Origin: Alphaproteobacteria bacterium
GTDB lineage: Bacteria > Pseudomonadota > Alphaproteobacteria > UBA2966
Direction: 5' to 3'
DNA: 36,855 bases
NCBI GenBank assembly: GCA_021296255.1
Contig: JAGWAU010000030.1
Coordinates: 1 to 36,855 of the forward strand
Each line of letters starts with the position of its first letter. Within the stretch, counting starts at the first letter, position 1. Positions 7,899 to 15,526 of this stretch are shown here, piece after piece. A model generated the notes under the pieces. The model was given only the letters and a program-made list of their open reading frames with translations, had not been told where the DNA came from and did not search any database. The translations under genes and the position numbers were made by a program.

Positions 7899-8129
7899 GT
7901 GACGAGCGAGGCGGAGGAGATGGACAAATCGCTTCTCGAATCGATGTTCCGCGAACACTGGCGATCCCGTCGGACGGAACACGCAACCGTGTCCGAGCAG
8001 GGCGCCGGGACGCGGGAGATCACCAGCCGGGATCTGCTGGACGACGGCCGCGAAGTCATCATCCGGCATGGCGCCGAAGCCTACCGACTCAAGCTGACCA
8101 ACAGCGGCAAGCTGCTGTTGACGAAATGA
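7899..8129 (+). CDS. hemP: Hemin uptake protein HemP
   Basis: A 76-residue protein. The C-terminal 45 residues match HemP well: ITSRDLLDDGREVIIRHG, then YRLKLTNSGKLLLTK. HemP is a small cytosolic protein associated with haem uptake and, in some bacteria, with induction of the haem receptor gene; its mechanism is debated. The GTG at 7899 has GGGAG 8 bases upstream; an ATG at 7920 is an alternative that would shorten the protein by seven residues. A Fur-like box and candidate promoter lie about 85 bp upstream, in keeping with iron control. No TonB-dependent haem receptor follows, unlike many hemP loci. Confidence 0.85.
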   Translation: MTSEAEEMDKSLLESMFREHWRSRRTEHATVSEQGAGTREITSRDLLDDGREVIIRHGAEAYRLKLTNSGKLLLTK

Positions 8130-8260
8130 ACCGCAGAGAGGTGCGATCCCGCCACTGCCTCCGACGACGCATCGAACCAAGCCAGCCAACGGCGCGCGAC
8201 CGCGACACCAGCCAGCCAGGTTCCCGACCCGATAAGGACCGACAAGGGAGCCAGACCGCA

Positions 8261-8476
8261 GTGTCACAGCACAACCCCAATCATCCCGGCCCGCCGAGCC
8301 CCGTCGACGGGCCCGGCGCCGCGTCGAAGGACGCGGGCGCATCCGTCGTCTACGTCCGGCCGAAGGACGTTCACCTGACCCTCGGCGTTGAGACAACCAC
8401 CTCGCGCGGGCGCCGAATGATACAAGAGATCCAAGGGCTTGAAGGATTCGTTGCGAGTAGGAACTATTCGCATTGA
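8261..8476 (+). CDS. Possible small protein between hemP and the DUF4856 gene, 71 aa
   Basis: An ORF from GTG 8261, with AAGGGAG at 8244-8250. The first two thirds have strong G/C bias at third positions in this frame, as real genes here do; the last 20 codons do not and run into the Fur-like box at 8458. The N terminus is Pro/Gly-rich, followed by SVVYVRPKDVHLTLGVET. No family recognised. It may be a real iron-regulated peptide transcribed with hemP, or a decayed gene. Confidence 0.35.
   Translation: MSQHNPNHPGPPSPVDGPGAASKDAGASVVYVRPKDVHLTLGVETTTSRGRRMIQEIQGLEGFVASRNYSH
8458..8472. promoter_or_regulatory. Fur-like half-conserved box upstream of the DUF4856 gene
   Basis: TAGGAACTATTCGCA contains GAACTATTCGCA, identical over 12 bases to the right part of the box at 14068, but its left arm is degraded. 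It lies 68 bp before the DUF4856 start and 16 bp before a second, better box, so the two could bind regulator cooperatively. Confidence 0.5.
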
Positions 8477-8488
8477 ACAATATGCAAT

Positions 8489-8503
8489 TGTGAATTATTC
8501 TCA
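8489..8503. promoter_or_regulatory. Fur-like box directly upstream of the DUF4856 gene
   Basis: TGTGAATTATTCTCA sits inside an extended imperfect palindrome starting ATTG and ending CAAT, centred on GAATTATTC. It is 37 bp before the ATG at 8541, a position expected for repression of the downstream iron-transport operon. Confidence 0.65.
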
Positions 8504-8540
8504 ATAGCACGAGTCAACTCTGAACGCGAGGACGAGTCAA

Positions 8541-9965
8541 ATGAGCAAGGCAATCACCGCGGGGACCGCAGCTGTCACTTTGGCGCTGCTTTCCGGCGCC
8601 GCGCTGGCCGACGACATGGTCTACGCCGGCTTCCCCGTGACCGTGAAGGGGTACAGCGGCAGTAAAACGACGTCAGTCTCCTACACCGGACAGATCGCCC
8701 GTCACGTTCTTCACGATTCGCTGAAGAAACTCGCCGGCTCCGGCAACGGAAAGCCCAATCCGGAACTGAAGGCCAAGATGATGGCCTACTTCGGCGGCAA
8801 GGACGCCGGACGCGAGATCATCGCGCCGGCGACCAAGGGGCCATTCGCGATCTCCCAGTCGGCGGTCGATGACATCAGCAAGGGGAAGAACCTGTCCGGC
8901 AAGACGTTCGAGGCCGCTGTCACGGGCATGCCGAACGGCATGATCGGCCCGGAGCTGGTCGAATTCTGGATCGACAAGGCGTCGTCCGCCGACAAGGGAT
9001 TCGACAAGGACAACGGCTACGACTATCCGCAACTGATCTCCAAGTACGTCATGGGCGCGGTGTTTTACAACCAGGCCGCCGACGGCTATCTGGACGAATA
9101 CCTCAGCGCGGACAAAAAGCCCAACGACAAGCCCTACAAGGATGGAGCGGCCTACACCGGGAAAGAGCACTCCTGGGACGAGGCCTTCGGTTATTTCGGG
9201 ACGCCGGCCCACACGCTGAAGCTCACGCCGAAGCAGGTCTACGGCATCGCGAAGCGCAAGTCCGAGGCTTTCGCGGACGCCGACTACAACAAGGACGGGA
9301 AGGTGGATCTGAGAACCGAAATGACGTTCGGTCCGGCCTATTACGCCGCGGGGTTCGACGCCTCCGTCTACGACAGGAGCAACGGAACCAACTACCTGCA
9401 CACGATCACGAAGGCCTTCCTCGACGGCCGCAAGCTGCTCACGGACGCCAAGGGCGAGAAGCTGACGGACGAACAGCGCGACCGGCTGAAGCGCCATGCA
9501 TCGGTCATCACGCAGAACTGGGAGAAGGTTCTGGCCGAGGCAACCTTCAAGTATGCGGGTTCGGTCTACAAGGACATGGTGAAGCTTCAGACGATCACGG
9601 AATCCAACGGAGACCCGAGCAAGCAGTTCCGCAAGTACGTGAAACACTGGGGAGAGCTCAAGGGCTTCGCCCTCGCGTTGCAGTCCGGCAAGAACAACCT
9701 CGGCGAAACGGCGACGAGGCTGAACCGTCTGATCGGCGCCGGTCCGCTGCTGCTGAACGCCAGCCAGGTCGTTGACATCGACAGCCAGGGCAACTACGTC
9801 CGGGACCAGGGACCGGACTGGGGTGAGTACATGCTCCACATGGCCAAGGTGCAGAAGCTGATGATCGACCAGTTCGGCGTCCAGGCGCGCAACAACGACG
9901 TGACGCAAGAGATGCAGGACCTGGCCAGAAGTCTCGGCGACAGGTCGTCCGCCGAAAACGACTAG
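8541..9965 (+). CDS. DUF4856 domain exported protein
   Basis: A 474-residue exported protein. Signal peptide residues 1-23 end in ALA before Asp-Asp. The N-terminal region VSYTGQIARHVLHDSL matches the conserved start of DUF4856 as I recall it, and the charged mature part with repeated YxQLISKYVMGAVFYNQAA-like helices fits that all-helical family. A Ca-binding-like loop DYNKDGKVD begins at residue 248. The family's function is not established; members occur with iron genes, sometimes near imelysin-type proteins. Two Fur-like boxes lie upstream, and the downstream fusion gene begins within about 30 bp, so this is probably the first gene of an iron-regulated operon. A periplasmic or surface iron-handling role is inference. 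Confidence 0.8.
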   Translation: MSKAITAGTAAVTLALLSGAALADDMVYAGFPVTVKGYSGSKTTSVSYTGQIARHVLHDSLKKLAGSGNGKPNPELKAKMMAYFGGKDAGREIIAPATKGPFAISQSAVDDISKGKNLSGKTFEAAVTGMPNGMIGPELVEFWIDKASSADKGFDKDNGYDYPQLISKYVMGAVFYNQAADGYLDEYLSADKKPNDKPYKDGAAYTGKEHSWDEAFGYFGTPAHTLKLTPKQVYGIAKRKSEAFADADYNKDGKVDLRTEMTFGPAYYAAGFDASVYDRSNGTNYLHTITKAFLDGRKLLTDAKGEKLTDEQRDRLKRHASVITQNWEKVLAEATFKYAGSVYKDMVKLQTITESNGDPSKQFRKYVKHWGELKGFALALQSGKNNLGETATRLNRLIGAGPLLLNASQVVDIDSQGNYVRDQGPDWGEYMLHMAKVQKLMIDQFGVQARNNDVTQEMQDLARSLGDRSSAEND

Positions 9966-9996
9966 GACGGTTCCGGGCTGAGGGGGTCGGTTGATC

Positions 9997-12012
9997 ATGG
10001 ATGCCCTGTTCGTCGATTACGTCGACCGTCTCTCCGACCAGCTCCTCAACCCGCAGAAGCGGGTTTTCGTCGGCTATCTGGCAAGCGCTTTGGTTCTGGC
10101 ACTCGGAGTCCGGGTGTTCGCCGCCAGGACGACGCTCCTTCGAGCGCCGGCCCGGATTTTCAGCGCCGGGGTCTGGTGGTCCCGGTCGGCGAAGGCGGAC
10201 TACAAGATCGCCGCCCTCAATCAGGCGATCATGATGGGCGTGGCCCCGCGCCTGATCTCCCAACTGGCGGTGGCCACCCTCCTGTTCGAAGCCATGCACG
10301 TTTGGTTCGGCGGGCGTCCCCTCGTCTGGCTCGAGGCGCCCGGCTGGGCGGTTGCCGGCGCGTTTACCGTCGTGCTTTTCCTCCTCGATGACGCGACCAA
10401 GTACCTGCTCCACCGATGCCTCCACGCATGGCCCCTCTTGTGGTGTTTCCACAAGGTTCACCATACCGCGGAGACGATGACGCCGTTCACGGTGTATCGC
10501 ACCCACCCGGTCGAGGCCGTGCTCTTCGCCTTGCGCGCCACCTTGGTGCAAGCGGTCGCCATGGCGGCGTTCTTCTTCTTTCTGGGCGACCGCGTGGAGC
10601 TGATGACGGTATTCGGAGCCAACGTGATCCTGTTCGTGTTCAACGTCGCCGGATCGAATCTCCGTCACTCCCACGTATGGATCTCCTATGGACGCGTCAT
10701 CGAGCACGTTCTGATCTCGCCGGCCCAGCACCAGATCCACCACTCCGTCGATCCGCGGCACCACGATCGGAACTTCGGGACCGTGCTGGCGATTTGGGAC
10801 TGGATGGGGCGCAGCCTGTGTCTCGCCGAACGCGGGCATGAAATCCGTTATGGGGTGACGGGCGCCGCGCCCGAGCCTCACGGTTTGAAGACCGTCTACC
10901 TCGAACCCTTTCGGGAAGCCGTCGCGGGCTTGTCCGGACTACGATGCTGGAGACCTGTCAAGATGTTTTCCTCGCTGAATTTCCGGCCGTTGCGCCGGAG
11001 CGGTATCGCCATCCTCGCCGCCGCGCTGGCAATCGTGTTCGAAGCGACCGTGTCCGGCGCTTCGTCGCAGGACCTCAACATCTATTCGCACCGCCAACCG
11101 TTCCTGATCAACCCGTTCATCGAGGCGTACGAGGAGCAGACCGGTGTGACGATAAACATCGTCTTCGCCTCCAAGGGACTGGCGCAGCGCCTTCAGGCGG
11201 AGGGACCGCGGAGCCCGGCGGACGTCGTACTGACGGTCGATATCGCCCGTCTCCATACGTACGCCGACAAGGACCTCCTGGCGCCCGTCGAGTCGGCCGT
11301 TCTGACGAAGAACATCCCGCCTCGTCTGCGCGATCCCGGCAACCGTTGGTTCGCCTTTTCCAAGCGGGCCCGCGTGATCGTCGTCTCGAAAAAGGCGGAG
11401 GACGGCTTTTCGATCAAGAGCTATGAGGATCTGACGGATCCCAAGTGGAAAGGCCGCATCTGCGCGCGGCCGGGCAGTCACGTATACAACAGGGCCCTGA
11501 TCGCCTCCTTGATCGAATCCCGGGGCGAAGAAGAGGCACAGGCCTGGGCGCAGGGCCTGTTCGACAACCTAGCGCGACGACCGCAAGGCAACGACCGGGC
11601 TCAGGTGAAGGCGATCTACGAGGGCGTGTGCGACGTCGCCATCATCAACAACTACTATTACGGAAAACTGAAGCGGTCCGACATACCCGAACAACGCGAG
11701 TGGGCGGCGGCGGTGCGCCTGATCTTTCCGAATCAGGACGGTCGCGGAACGCATGTCAATATTTCGGGCGGAGGCGTCGCCAGGCATTCCAAGAACAAGG
11801 AACGGGCCGTTCACTTTCTGGAGTTCTTGACATCCGAGACCGCTCAGAAGCTGTATGGCTCCATAAACTTCGAGTATCCGGTGAATCCGGCCGTCGAGCC
11901 GTCGGACGAGCTGAAGTCCTGGGGAACGTTCAAGGAAGATCAGATGCCCATCGCCCGTATCGCCGAATTGGCGCCACAGGCGCAACGCGTCATCGACCGC
12001 GTGGGATGGTGA
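9997..12012 (+). CDS. Fusion: sterol desaturase/fatty acid hydroxylase domain + Fe(III) ABC substrate-binding protein
   Basis: One uninterrupted frame of 671 residues joining two usually separate proteins. Residues 1 to about 310 are a membrane oxygenase of the sterol desaturase superfamily: several hydrophobic segments and His boxes HRCLH (139-143), HKVHH (152-156) and HQIHH (245-249), which bind two irons in this family. From residue 323 a fresh signal-peptide-like segment (MFSSLNFRPLRRSG, then a hydrophobic run) leads into a FutA/FbpA-type ferric binding protein: NIYSHRQPF, KGRICARPGSHVYN, NNYYYGKL with Tyr553-555, FPNQDGRGTHVNISGGG. ATG 9997 follows AGGGGG at 9981-9986; TTG 9991 is possible. 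An internal start at 10963 could yield a free 349-residue binding protein. The permease start overlaps its end by 7 bp. Confidence 0.85.
   Translation: MDALFVDYVDRLSDQLLNPQKRVFVGYLASALVLALGVRVFAARTTLLRAPARIFSAGVWWSRSAKADYKIAALNQAIMMGVAPRLISQLAVATLLFEAMHVWFGGRPLVWLEAPGWAVAGAFTVVLFLLDDATKYLLHRCLHAWPLLWCFHKVHHTAETMTPFTVYRTHPVEAVLFALRATLVQAVAMAAFFFFLGDRVELMTVFGANVILFVFNVAGSNLRHSHVWISYGRVIEHVLISPAQHQIHHSVDPRHHDRNFGTVLAIWDWMGRSLCLAERGHEIRYGVTGAAPEPHGLKTVYLEPFREAVAGLSGLRCWRPVKMFSSLNFRPLRRSGIAILAAALAIVFEATVSGASSQDLNIYSHRQPFLINPFIEAYEEQTGVTINIVFASKGLAQRLQAEGPRSPADVVLTVDIARLHTYADKDLLAPVESAVLTKNIPPRLRDPGNRWFAFSKRARVIVVSKKAEDGFSIKSYEDLTDPKWKGRICARPGSHVYNRALIASLIESRGEEEAQAWAQGLFDNLARRPQGNDRAQVKAIYEGVCDVAIINNYYYGKLKRSDIPEQREWAAAVRLIFPNQDGRGTHVNISGGGVARHSKNKERAVHFLEFLTSETAQKLYGSINFEYPVNPAVEPSDELKSWGTFKEDQMPIARIAELAPQAQRVIDRVGW
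10949..10965 (+). promoter_or_regulatory. Candidate internal ribosome binding site and start for the iron-binding half
   Basis: GGAG at 10949-10952 stands 10 bases before ATG 10963, exactly where the signal peptide of the binding-protein half begins. Independent translation from here would release a normal-length periplasmic binding protein even though no stop codon separates it from the desaturase half. Confidence 0.5.
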
Positions 12013-13685
12013 GCCAAGCCACTCTCGGCGGCGTCACGAGGGCCGGAAATCGGATTACGCCCTGGACCCTCGCGGCGGTCGCCCTCGCGCTCGTATTTTT
12101 CGCGCCGATTCTCTCGGTGTTCGCCGCCGCAACAGGGGATAGCGGCGGTCTGTGGGATCATCTGTTCCGGACCGTGTTCCCGCGCTACGTGGCCAACACG
12201 TTGATCCTGATGGCCGGGGTCGGCTTCGTCAGCCTGTTGTTCGGAGTGGCGGCCGCGTGGGTGGTTCACCGATACGCGTTTCCGGGCAGAACCATCCTGC
12301 AATGGATGCTGCTGCTGCCCGCCGCGGTCCCGACCTACCTCATCGCCTATACCTACACGGACTTTCTCGAGTATGCCGGGCCCCTGCAACAGGTGCTGCG
12401 CGACACGTTCGGATGGCGGAATGCCCGAGACTACTGGTTCCCGGAAATCCGTTCCATGGGGGGCGCCTCGCTCGTGCTCGGCGCGGTTCTCTATCCCTAC
12501 GTCTACATGATGGCCCGCACGGCATTCCTGTTGACGCCGGCCGCGTTGTTCGAGGCCGGAATGCTCGCCAAGCGAAAGCTCTTCTTCAACGTCGCGCTGC
12601 CGCTGGCCCGGCCGGCCATCGTCGCGGGTTTGGCCCTGGTGTTGATGGAGACGATCTCGGAGTTCGGCGCCGTCGAGTACTTTGCGATCGAGACCATCAC
12701 GCTGGGCATCTTCAACGTCTGGCTCGGCATGAACAGCCTGCCCGCGGCCGCCCAAATCGCCTCCGTCTCCACGCTCTTTGTCGTCGCCCTTCTGTGCGTC
12801 GAGCTCCTGGCGCGCTCCCGCAGACGGTTTACCAACACCAGCCGGAAGACCGTGCCGCTGGCCGCGACCCGGGTGGGCGGATTGAAGGCTCTCGCCTGCG
12901 CCGCCGTGTGCCTGACGCCCGTGGTGGTCGGTTTCGTGATTCCCGCCGGACTCCTGTCGGGCTTCGTCCTTCAGGGACATTCGCTCGAATTCGACAGCGG
13001 CGTGGTGACCGCATCCCTCAACTCCATCGCCCTTGCCGGGGCCGTGGCGTTCTTCGTCATCGCGTCGGCGGCGTTCATGGGCCTTGTCGCCCACTACGAA
13101 GGCGGCGCCCCGCTGAAGCGCCTGACCGCCCTCGCCTCGGTCGGCTACGCATTCCCCGGCACCATCCTCGCCATCGGCGTGATCACGGTGGGCGGAGCGG
13201 TCGACGACGGCATCGGCGCATTCGTCGAGACCACCCTGGGCCTGTCCTATCAGGGCTGGTTGACCGGGGGCATCGGCCTCGTCGCCATTGCCTGCACCGT
13301 TCGATTTCAGGCCGTCGGCTACGGAGCGATGACGACGGGGCTCCAGCGGCTGCCGCCCAACATGATGGAAGCCAGCCGTTCTCTGGGGCACACGTTCGCG
13401 CAGAGCCTGCGCGACGTCATCCTGCCGCTGCTTCGTCTCCCCCTGATCACGGGAGGGTTGCTGGTGTTCGTCGACGTGATGAAAGAGCTGCCCATGACGC
13501 TTCTGCTGCGGCCGTTCAATTACGAGACGCTGGCCACGTACGTGTATCAGTTCGCCAAGGACGAGTTGCTGGAAGAGGCGGCCCTGCCGGCGCTCTTCAT
13601 CGTCATCGTCGGCATCCTGCCGGTCATCGCGATGAACGCCATGCTGCGCAGGATCGCCCGGCAGGACACGTCCGTGCCCCGCTGA
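12006..13685 (+). CDS. Iron(III) ABC transporter permease, FbpB/ThiP type
   Basis: A 559-residue inner-membrane permease of the double-length type (two homologous six-helix halves) typical of ferric-iron importers. Each half carries an EAA-like cytoplasmic loop for the ATPase: EAGMLAKRKLFFNVALPLARP in the first (about 172-192), and EASRSLGHTFAQSLRDVILP in the second. ATG 12006 overlaps the upstream stop by 7 bp (ATGGTGA), so translation is probably coupled to the binding-protein half. The open frame extends upstream inside the previous gene, but that part is a shadow. Together with the binding protein it would import Fe(III). The usual FbpC-like ATPase does not follow and is not in this window, so it must be encoded elsewhere or shared. 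Confidence 0.93.
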   Translation: MVSQATLGGVTRAGNRITPWTLAAVALALVFFAPILSVFAAATGDSGGLWDHLFRTVFPRYVANTLILMAGVGFVSLLFGVAAAWVVHRYAFPGRTILQWMLLLPAAVPTYLIAYTYTDFLEYAGPLQQVLRDTFGWRNARDYWFPEIRSMGGASLVLGAVLYPYVYMMARTAFLLTPAALFEAGMLAKRKLFFNVALPLARPAIVAGLALVLMETISEFGAVEYFAIETITLGIFNVWLGMNSLPAAAQIASVSTLFVVALLCVELLARSRRRFTNTSRKTVPLAATRVGGLKALACAAVCLTPVVVGFVIPAGLLSGFVLQGHSLEFDSGVVTASLNSIALAGAVAFFVIASAAFMGLVAHYEGGAPLKRLTALASVGYAFPGTILAIGVITVGGAVDDGIGAFVETTLGLSYQGWLTGGIGLVAIACTVRFQAVGYGAMTTGLQRLPPNMMEASRSLGHTFAQSLRDVILPLLRLPLITGGLLVFVDVMKELPMTLLLRPFNYETLATYVYQFAKDELLEEAALPALFIVIVGILPVIAMNAMLRRIARQDTSVPR

Positions 13686-14000
13686 CCGGTCATCTCGTGC
13701 GGATACGTCCCTCCAAGCAGTCGAGGCCGCTCTTCCGAAATCCGTCCTGGGGAGCCCCGTCCTGGAACGCCGTTGGTGTCACACCGACGACGCTCCAGGA
13801 CTCGCTCCAGGCTCAGGGAGGCGAGCACCGGCAAGGAGCACGACCAGTCGGCTGGCAACCACCATTGAGGTCAGTGATCCGAGAATGCTCGCTCTGGAGT
13901 GGGACAAACGCCGCAGGCACGAAACCGGCGGCGGAGGACACGACCCGCTCGCCCTTCGTCGCGGGTCGGAAGACATCCCCGCGATCCGGCCGCACTACGT

Positions 14001-14021
14001 TGCGAATTAGTCTTAATCGCA
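14001..14021. promoter_or_regulatory. Possible second iron-type palindrome
   Basis: A 21-base imperfect palindrome with perfect outer arms TGCGA and TCGCA around an AT-rich centre (ATTAGTCTTAA). It lies 47 bp before the box at 14068 and resembles it in its arms but not in its core, so it may be an auxiliary site. Confidence 0.35.
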
Positions 14022-14067
14022 TGATGCGTCATTTATGCGGGAACCGAGGCCCCGAGTCAAGTGTTAA

Positions 14068-14082
14068 TGCGAACTATTCGCA
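14068..14082. promoter_or_regulatory. Fur-like box, best palindrome in the window
   Basis: TGCGAACTATTCGCA has perfect arms TGCGAA/TTCGCA around CTA and shares GAAYTATTC with the boxes at 7801, 8458 and 8489. The only plausible target downstream on the plus strand is the small ORF starting at 14255; on the minus strand none is convincing. Confidence 0.6.
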
Positions 14083-14254
14083 GATTTTGTCGCATTCCAC
14101 CAGCCACTTGGATGACGGAGATGGGGGAACCCCGCCCGCCGTCCTCGGCCCATAAGAATCGGTTATCCGGCTCCGAGGAAATCGGTATTGGCGGTCGTAC
14201 CGCGTCCTCCCCACGTCAATTCTTGAAAGCCCTCAGCAGATCGGGAGCAATCCG

Positions 14255-14473
14255 ATGTTGGACAGACGCAGAGGCCTCAGAGAAATCATCACCACGGTCG
14301 GTCGCATCGTGGGGAATTTCGTGTCCCGAACCGGCGTGGAGACTCCGAAGAAGAGGGCGCCCTCGCGGCAGCGGGGCGAGTCACCGGACGGCGGGCATCG
14401 CCGGCGGGTGATCTATCGCTGCACCCTCTCGACGCCGCACCGCCTTTGCGGCTTCAGGATCTGGGACGCATAG
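14255..14473 (+). CDS. Small basic hypothetical protein, possibly iron-regulated, 72 aa
   Basis: ATG 14255 has GGGAG seven bases upstream. The frame shows strong G/C bias at third positions across its length, arguing for real coding. The protein is very basic (MLDRRRGLREII, PKKRAPSRQR, HRRRVIYR) with two cysteines near the end; no family recognised. A strong Fur-like box lies about 170 bp upstream. Its TAG overlaps a perfect AGGAGG (14472-14477), itself ten bases before an ATG at 14488 that opens only a 16-codon frame. This suggests an operon whose second gene has been lost, or a leader peptide. Confidence 0.45.
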   Translation: MLDRRRGLREIITTVGRIVGNFVSRTGVETPKKRAPSRQRGESPDGGHRRRVIYRCTLSTPHRLCGFRIWDA

Positions 14474-14501
14474 GAGGACCCCTCGCAATGGGCCCCGACA
14501 A

Positions 14502-15332
14502 TCAAACCGGCCGGTCACCCGCGACAGTGAACCTGTAGCCGCGCCGCACCTCGGGATGGTAGTCGAACATGGCGTAGTGCTGGGCGCAGCGGTTGTCCCA
14601 GAACGCCACTGAATTCGCTCGCCATCTGAAGCGGCAATGGTACTTCGGCTGGCGGATGTGTTCATAGAGCATCCCGAGGATGGCGGCACTTTCGGCGGCG
14701 GTCACGTCCTTGATGTGCGAGGTGAAGATCTCGTTCACGAACAAGGCCTTGCGACCGGTCACAGGGTGGGTGCGCACGACCGGATGCTCCGAAACCGGCG
14801 GTGTCTCGTCCCGGAGCTGCGGGCTCTGCTCCTGGCGACCGTCGTAGACCTGCGGCGCGCTGTGCACCGCGGTGAGGCCCGAGAGGAACCGTTGCATGGT
14901 GCCCGACAGATCCTCGTGAGCCGCATACATGCTGGCGAAAAGAGTGTCGCCGCCGGTGCCCGGCGCTTCCGTCAGGTAGAGGATGCTGCCCATCGGCGGC
15001 TCAGGGTCGCAGGACACGTCCGAGTGCCAGCCGCCGCTCCCCGCGGCGAATTTGGTGGTCTCGTCGGCACGGATGATCAGCAGTTCGGGATGCCCCAGAT
15101 CTCCCGACCCGAACATGGGATGGATGTGCAATTCGCCGAACTGCCGGGCGAACGCCTTGTGCTGATCGATGGTCATGTGCTGGTCGCGGAAGAAGATGAC
15201 CTGATGCTCCATGAGAGCGTCGTGGACCTCCTTGAAGGTCTGGTTACCCAACGGCTTCGACAGATCGATTCCGCCGATCTCGGCACCGATTCGGGGAGTT
15301 ACGGGCTCGACGTGAATCGTCTCATAGGTCAT
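14502..15332 (-). CDS. TauD/TfdA-family Fe(II)/2-oxoglutarate dioxygenase
   Basis: A 276-residue dioxygenase of the TauD/TfdA family, which uses Fe(II), O2 and 2-oxoglutarate to hydroxylate substrates such as taurine or aryloxyalkanoates. The HxD iron motif is HSDV (His103, Asp105), with distal His252 in NRCAQHYA and the 2-oxoglutarate arginine in the RRGYRFTV segment. The N terminus (RIGAEIGGIDLSKPL) is typical. The ATG at 15332 was chosen over the upstream start at 15479 because family homology begins there and AAGGG precedes it. No sulfonate transporter is adjacent, so taurine as substrate is unproven. It diverges from the GST gene. Confidence 0.92.
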   Translation of the reverse strand: MTYETIHVEPVTPRIGAEIGGIDLSKPLGNQTFKEVHDALMEHQVIFFRDQHMTIDQHKAFARQFGELHIHPMFGSGDLGHPELLIIRADETTKFAAGSGGWHSDVSCDPEPPMGSILYLTEAPGTGGDTLFASMYAAHEDLSGTMQRFLSGLTAVHSAPQVYDGRQEQSPQLRDETPPVSEHPVVRTHPVTGRKALFVNEIFTSHIKDVTAAESAAILGMLYEHIRQPKYHCRFRWRANSVAFWDNRCAQHYAMFDYHPEVRRGYRFTVAGDRPV

Positions 15333-15526
15333 GGCACACCCTTCCGAACGTTCGTTCGCGGCTGAGCGAACTATCACCCACCGACACAGCATATCACGCG
15401 TCTTCACGGCACTGCTCGGCAAACGACCGTTTTCCAGCACAACGAGAGAGCGCATCCCGGTGATGCTTTCGACCCCCACCTGACAACGATATGCTTGCGC
15501 GGCGCATCGGAAATCGAGAACTTGTC

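Larger units (their letters stand above)
13686..14254. other. Intergenic stretch after the iron permease, with iron boxes
   Basis: No convincing gene in about 570 bp. It holds a hairpin with perfect arms GACCCGC/GCGGGTC at 13943-13968, too long-looped to be a clear terminator and lacking a T-run, and two palindromic sites at 14001 and 14068. No tRNA-like or repeat structure is seen. Confidence 0.5.

Noticed and set aside
11445..12005. Upstream in-frame extension of the permease gene
   Set aside because: Lies inside the iron-binding half; permease homology begins at the ATG 12006, where the overlap with the stop is typical.
12152..14155. 667-codon plus-strand frame through the permease
   Set aside because: Arg/Pro-rich shadow frame; membrane segments occur only in the frame of the permease.
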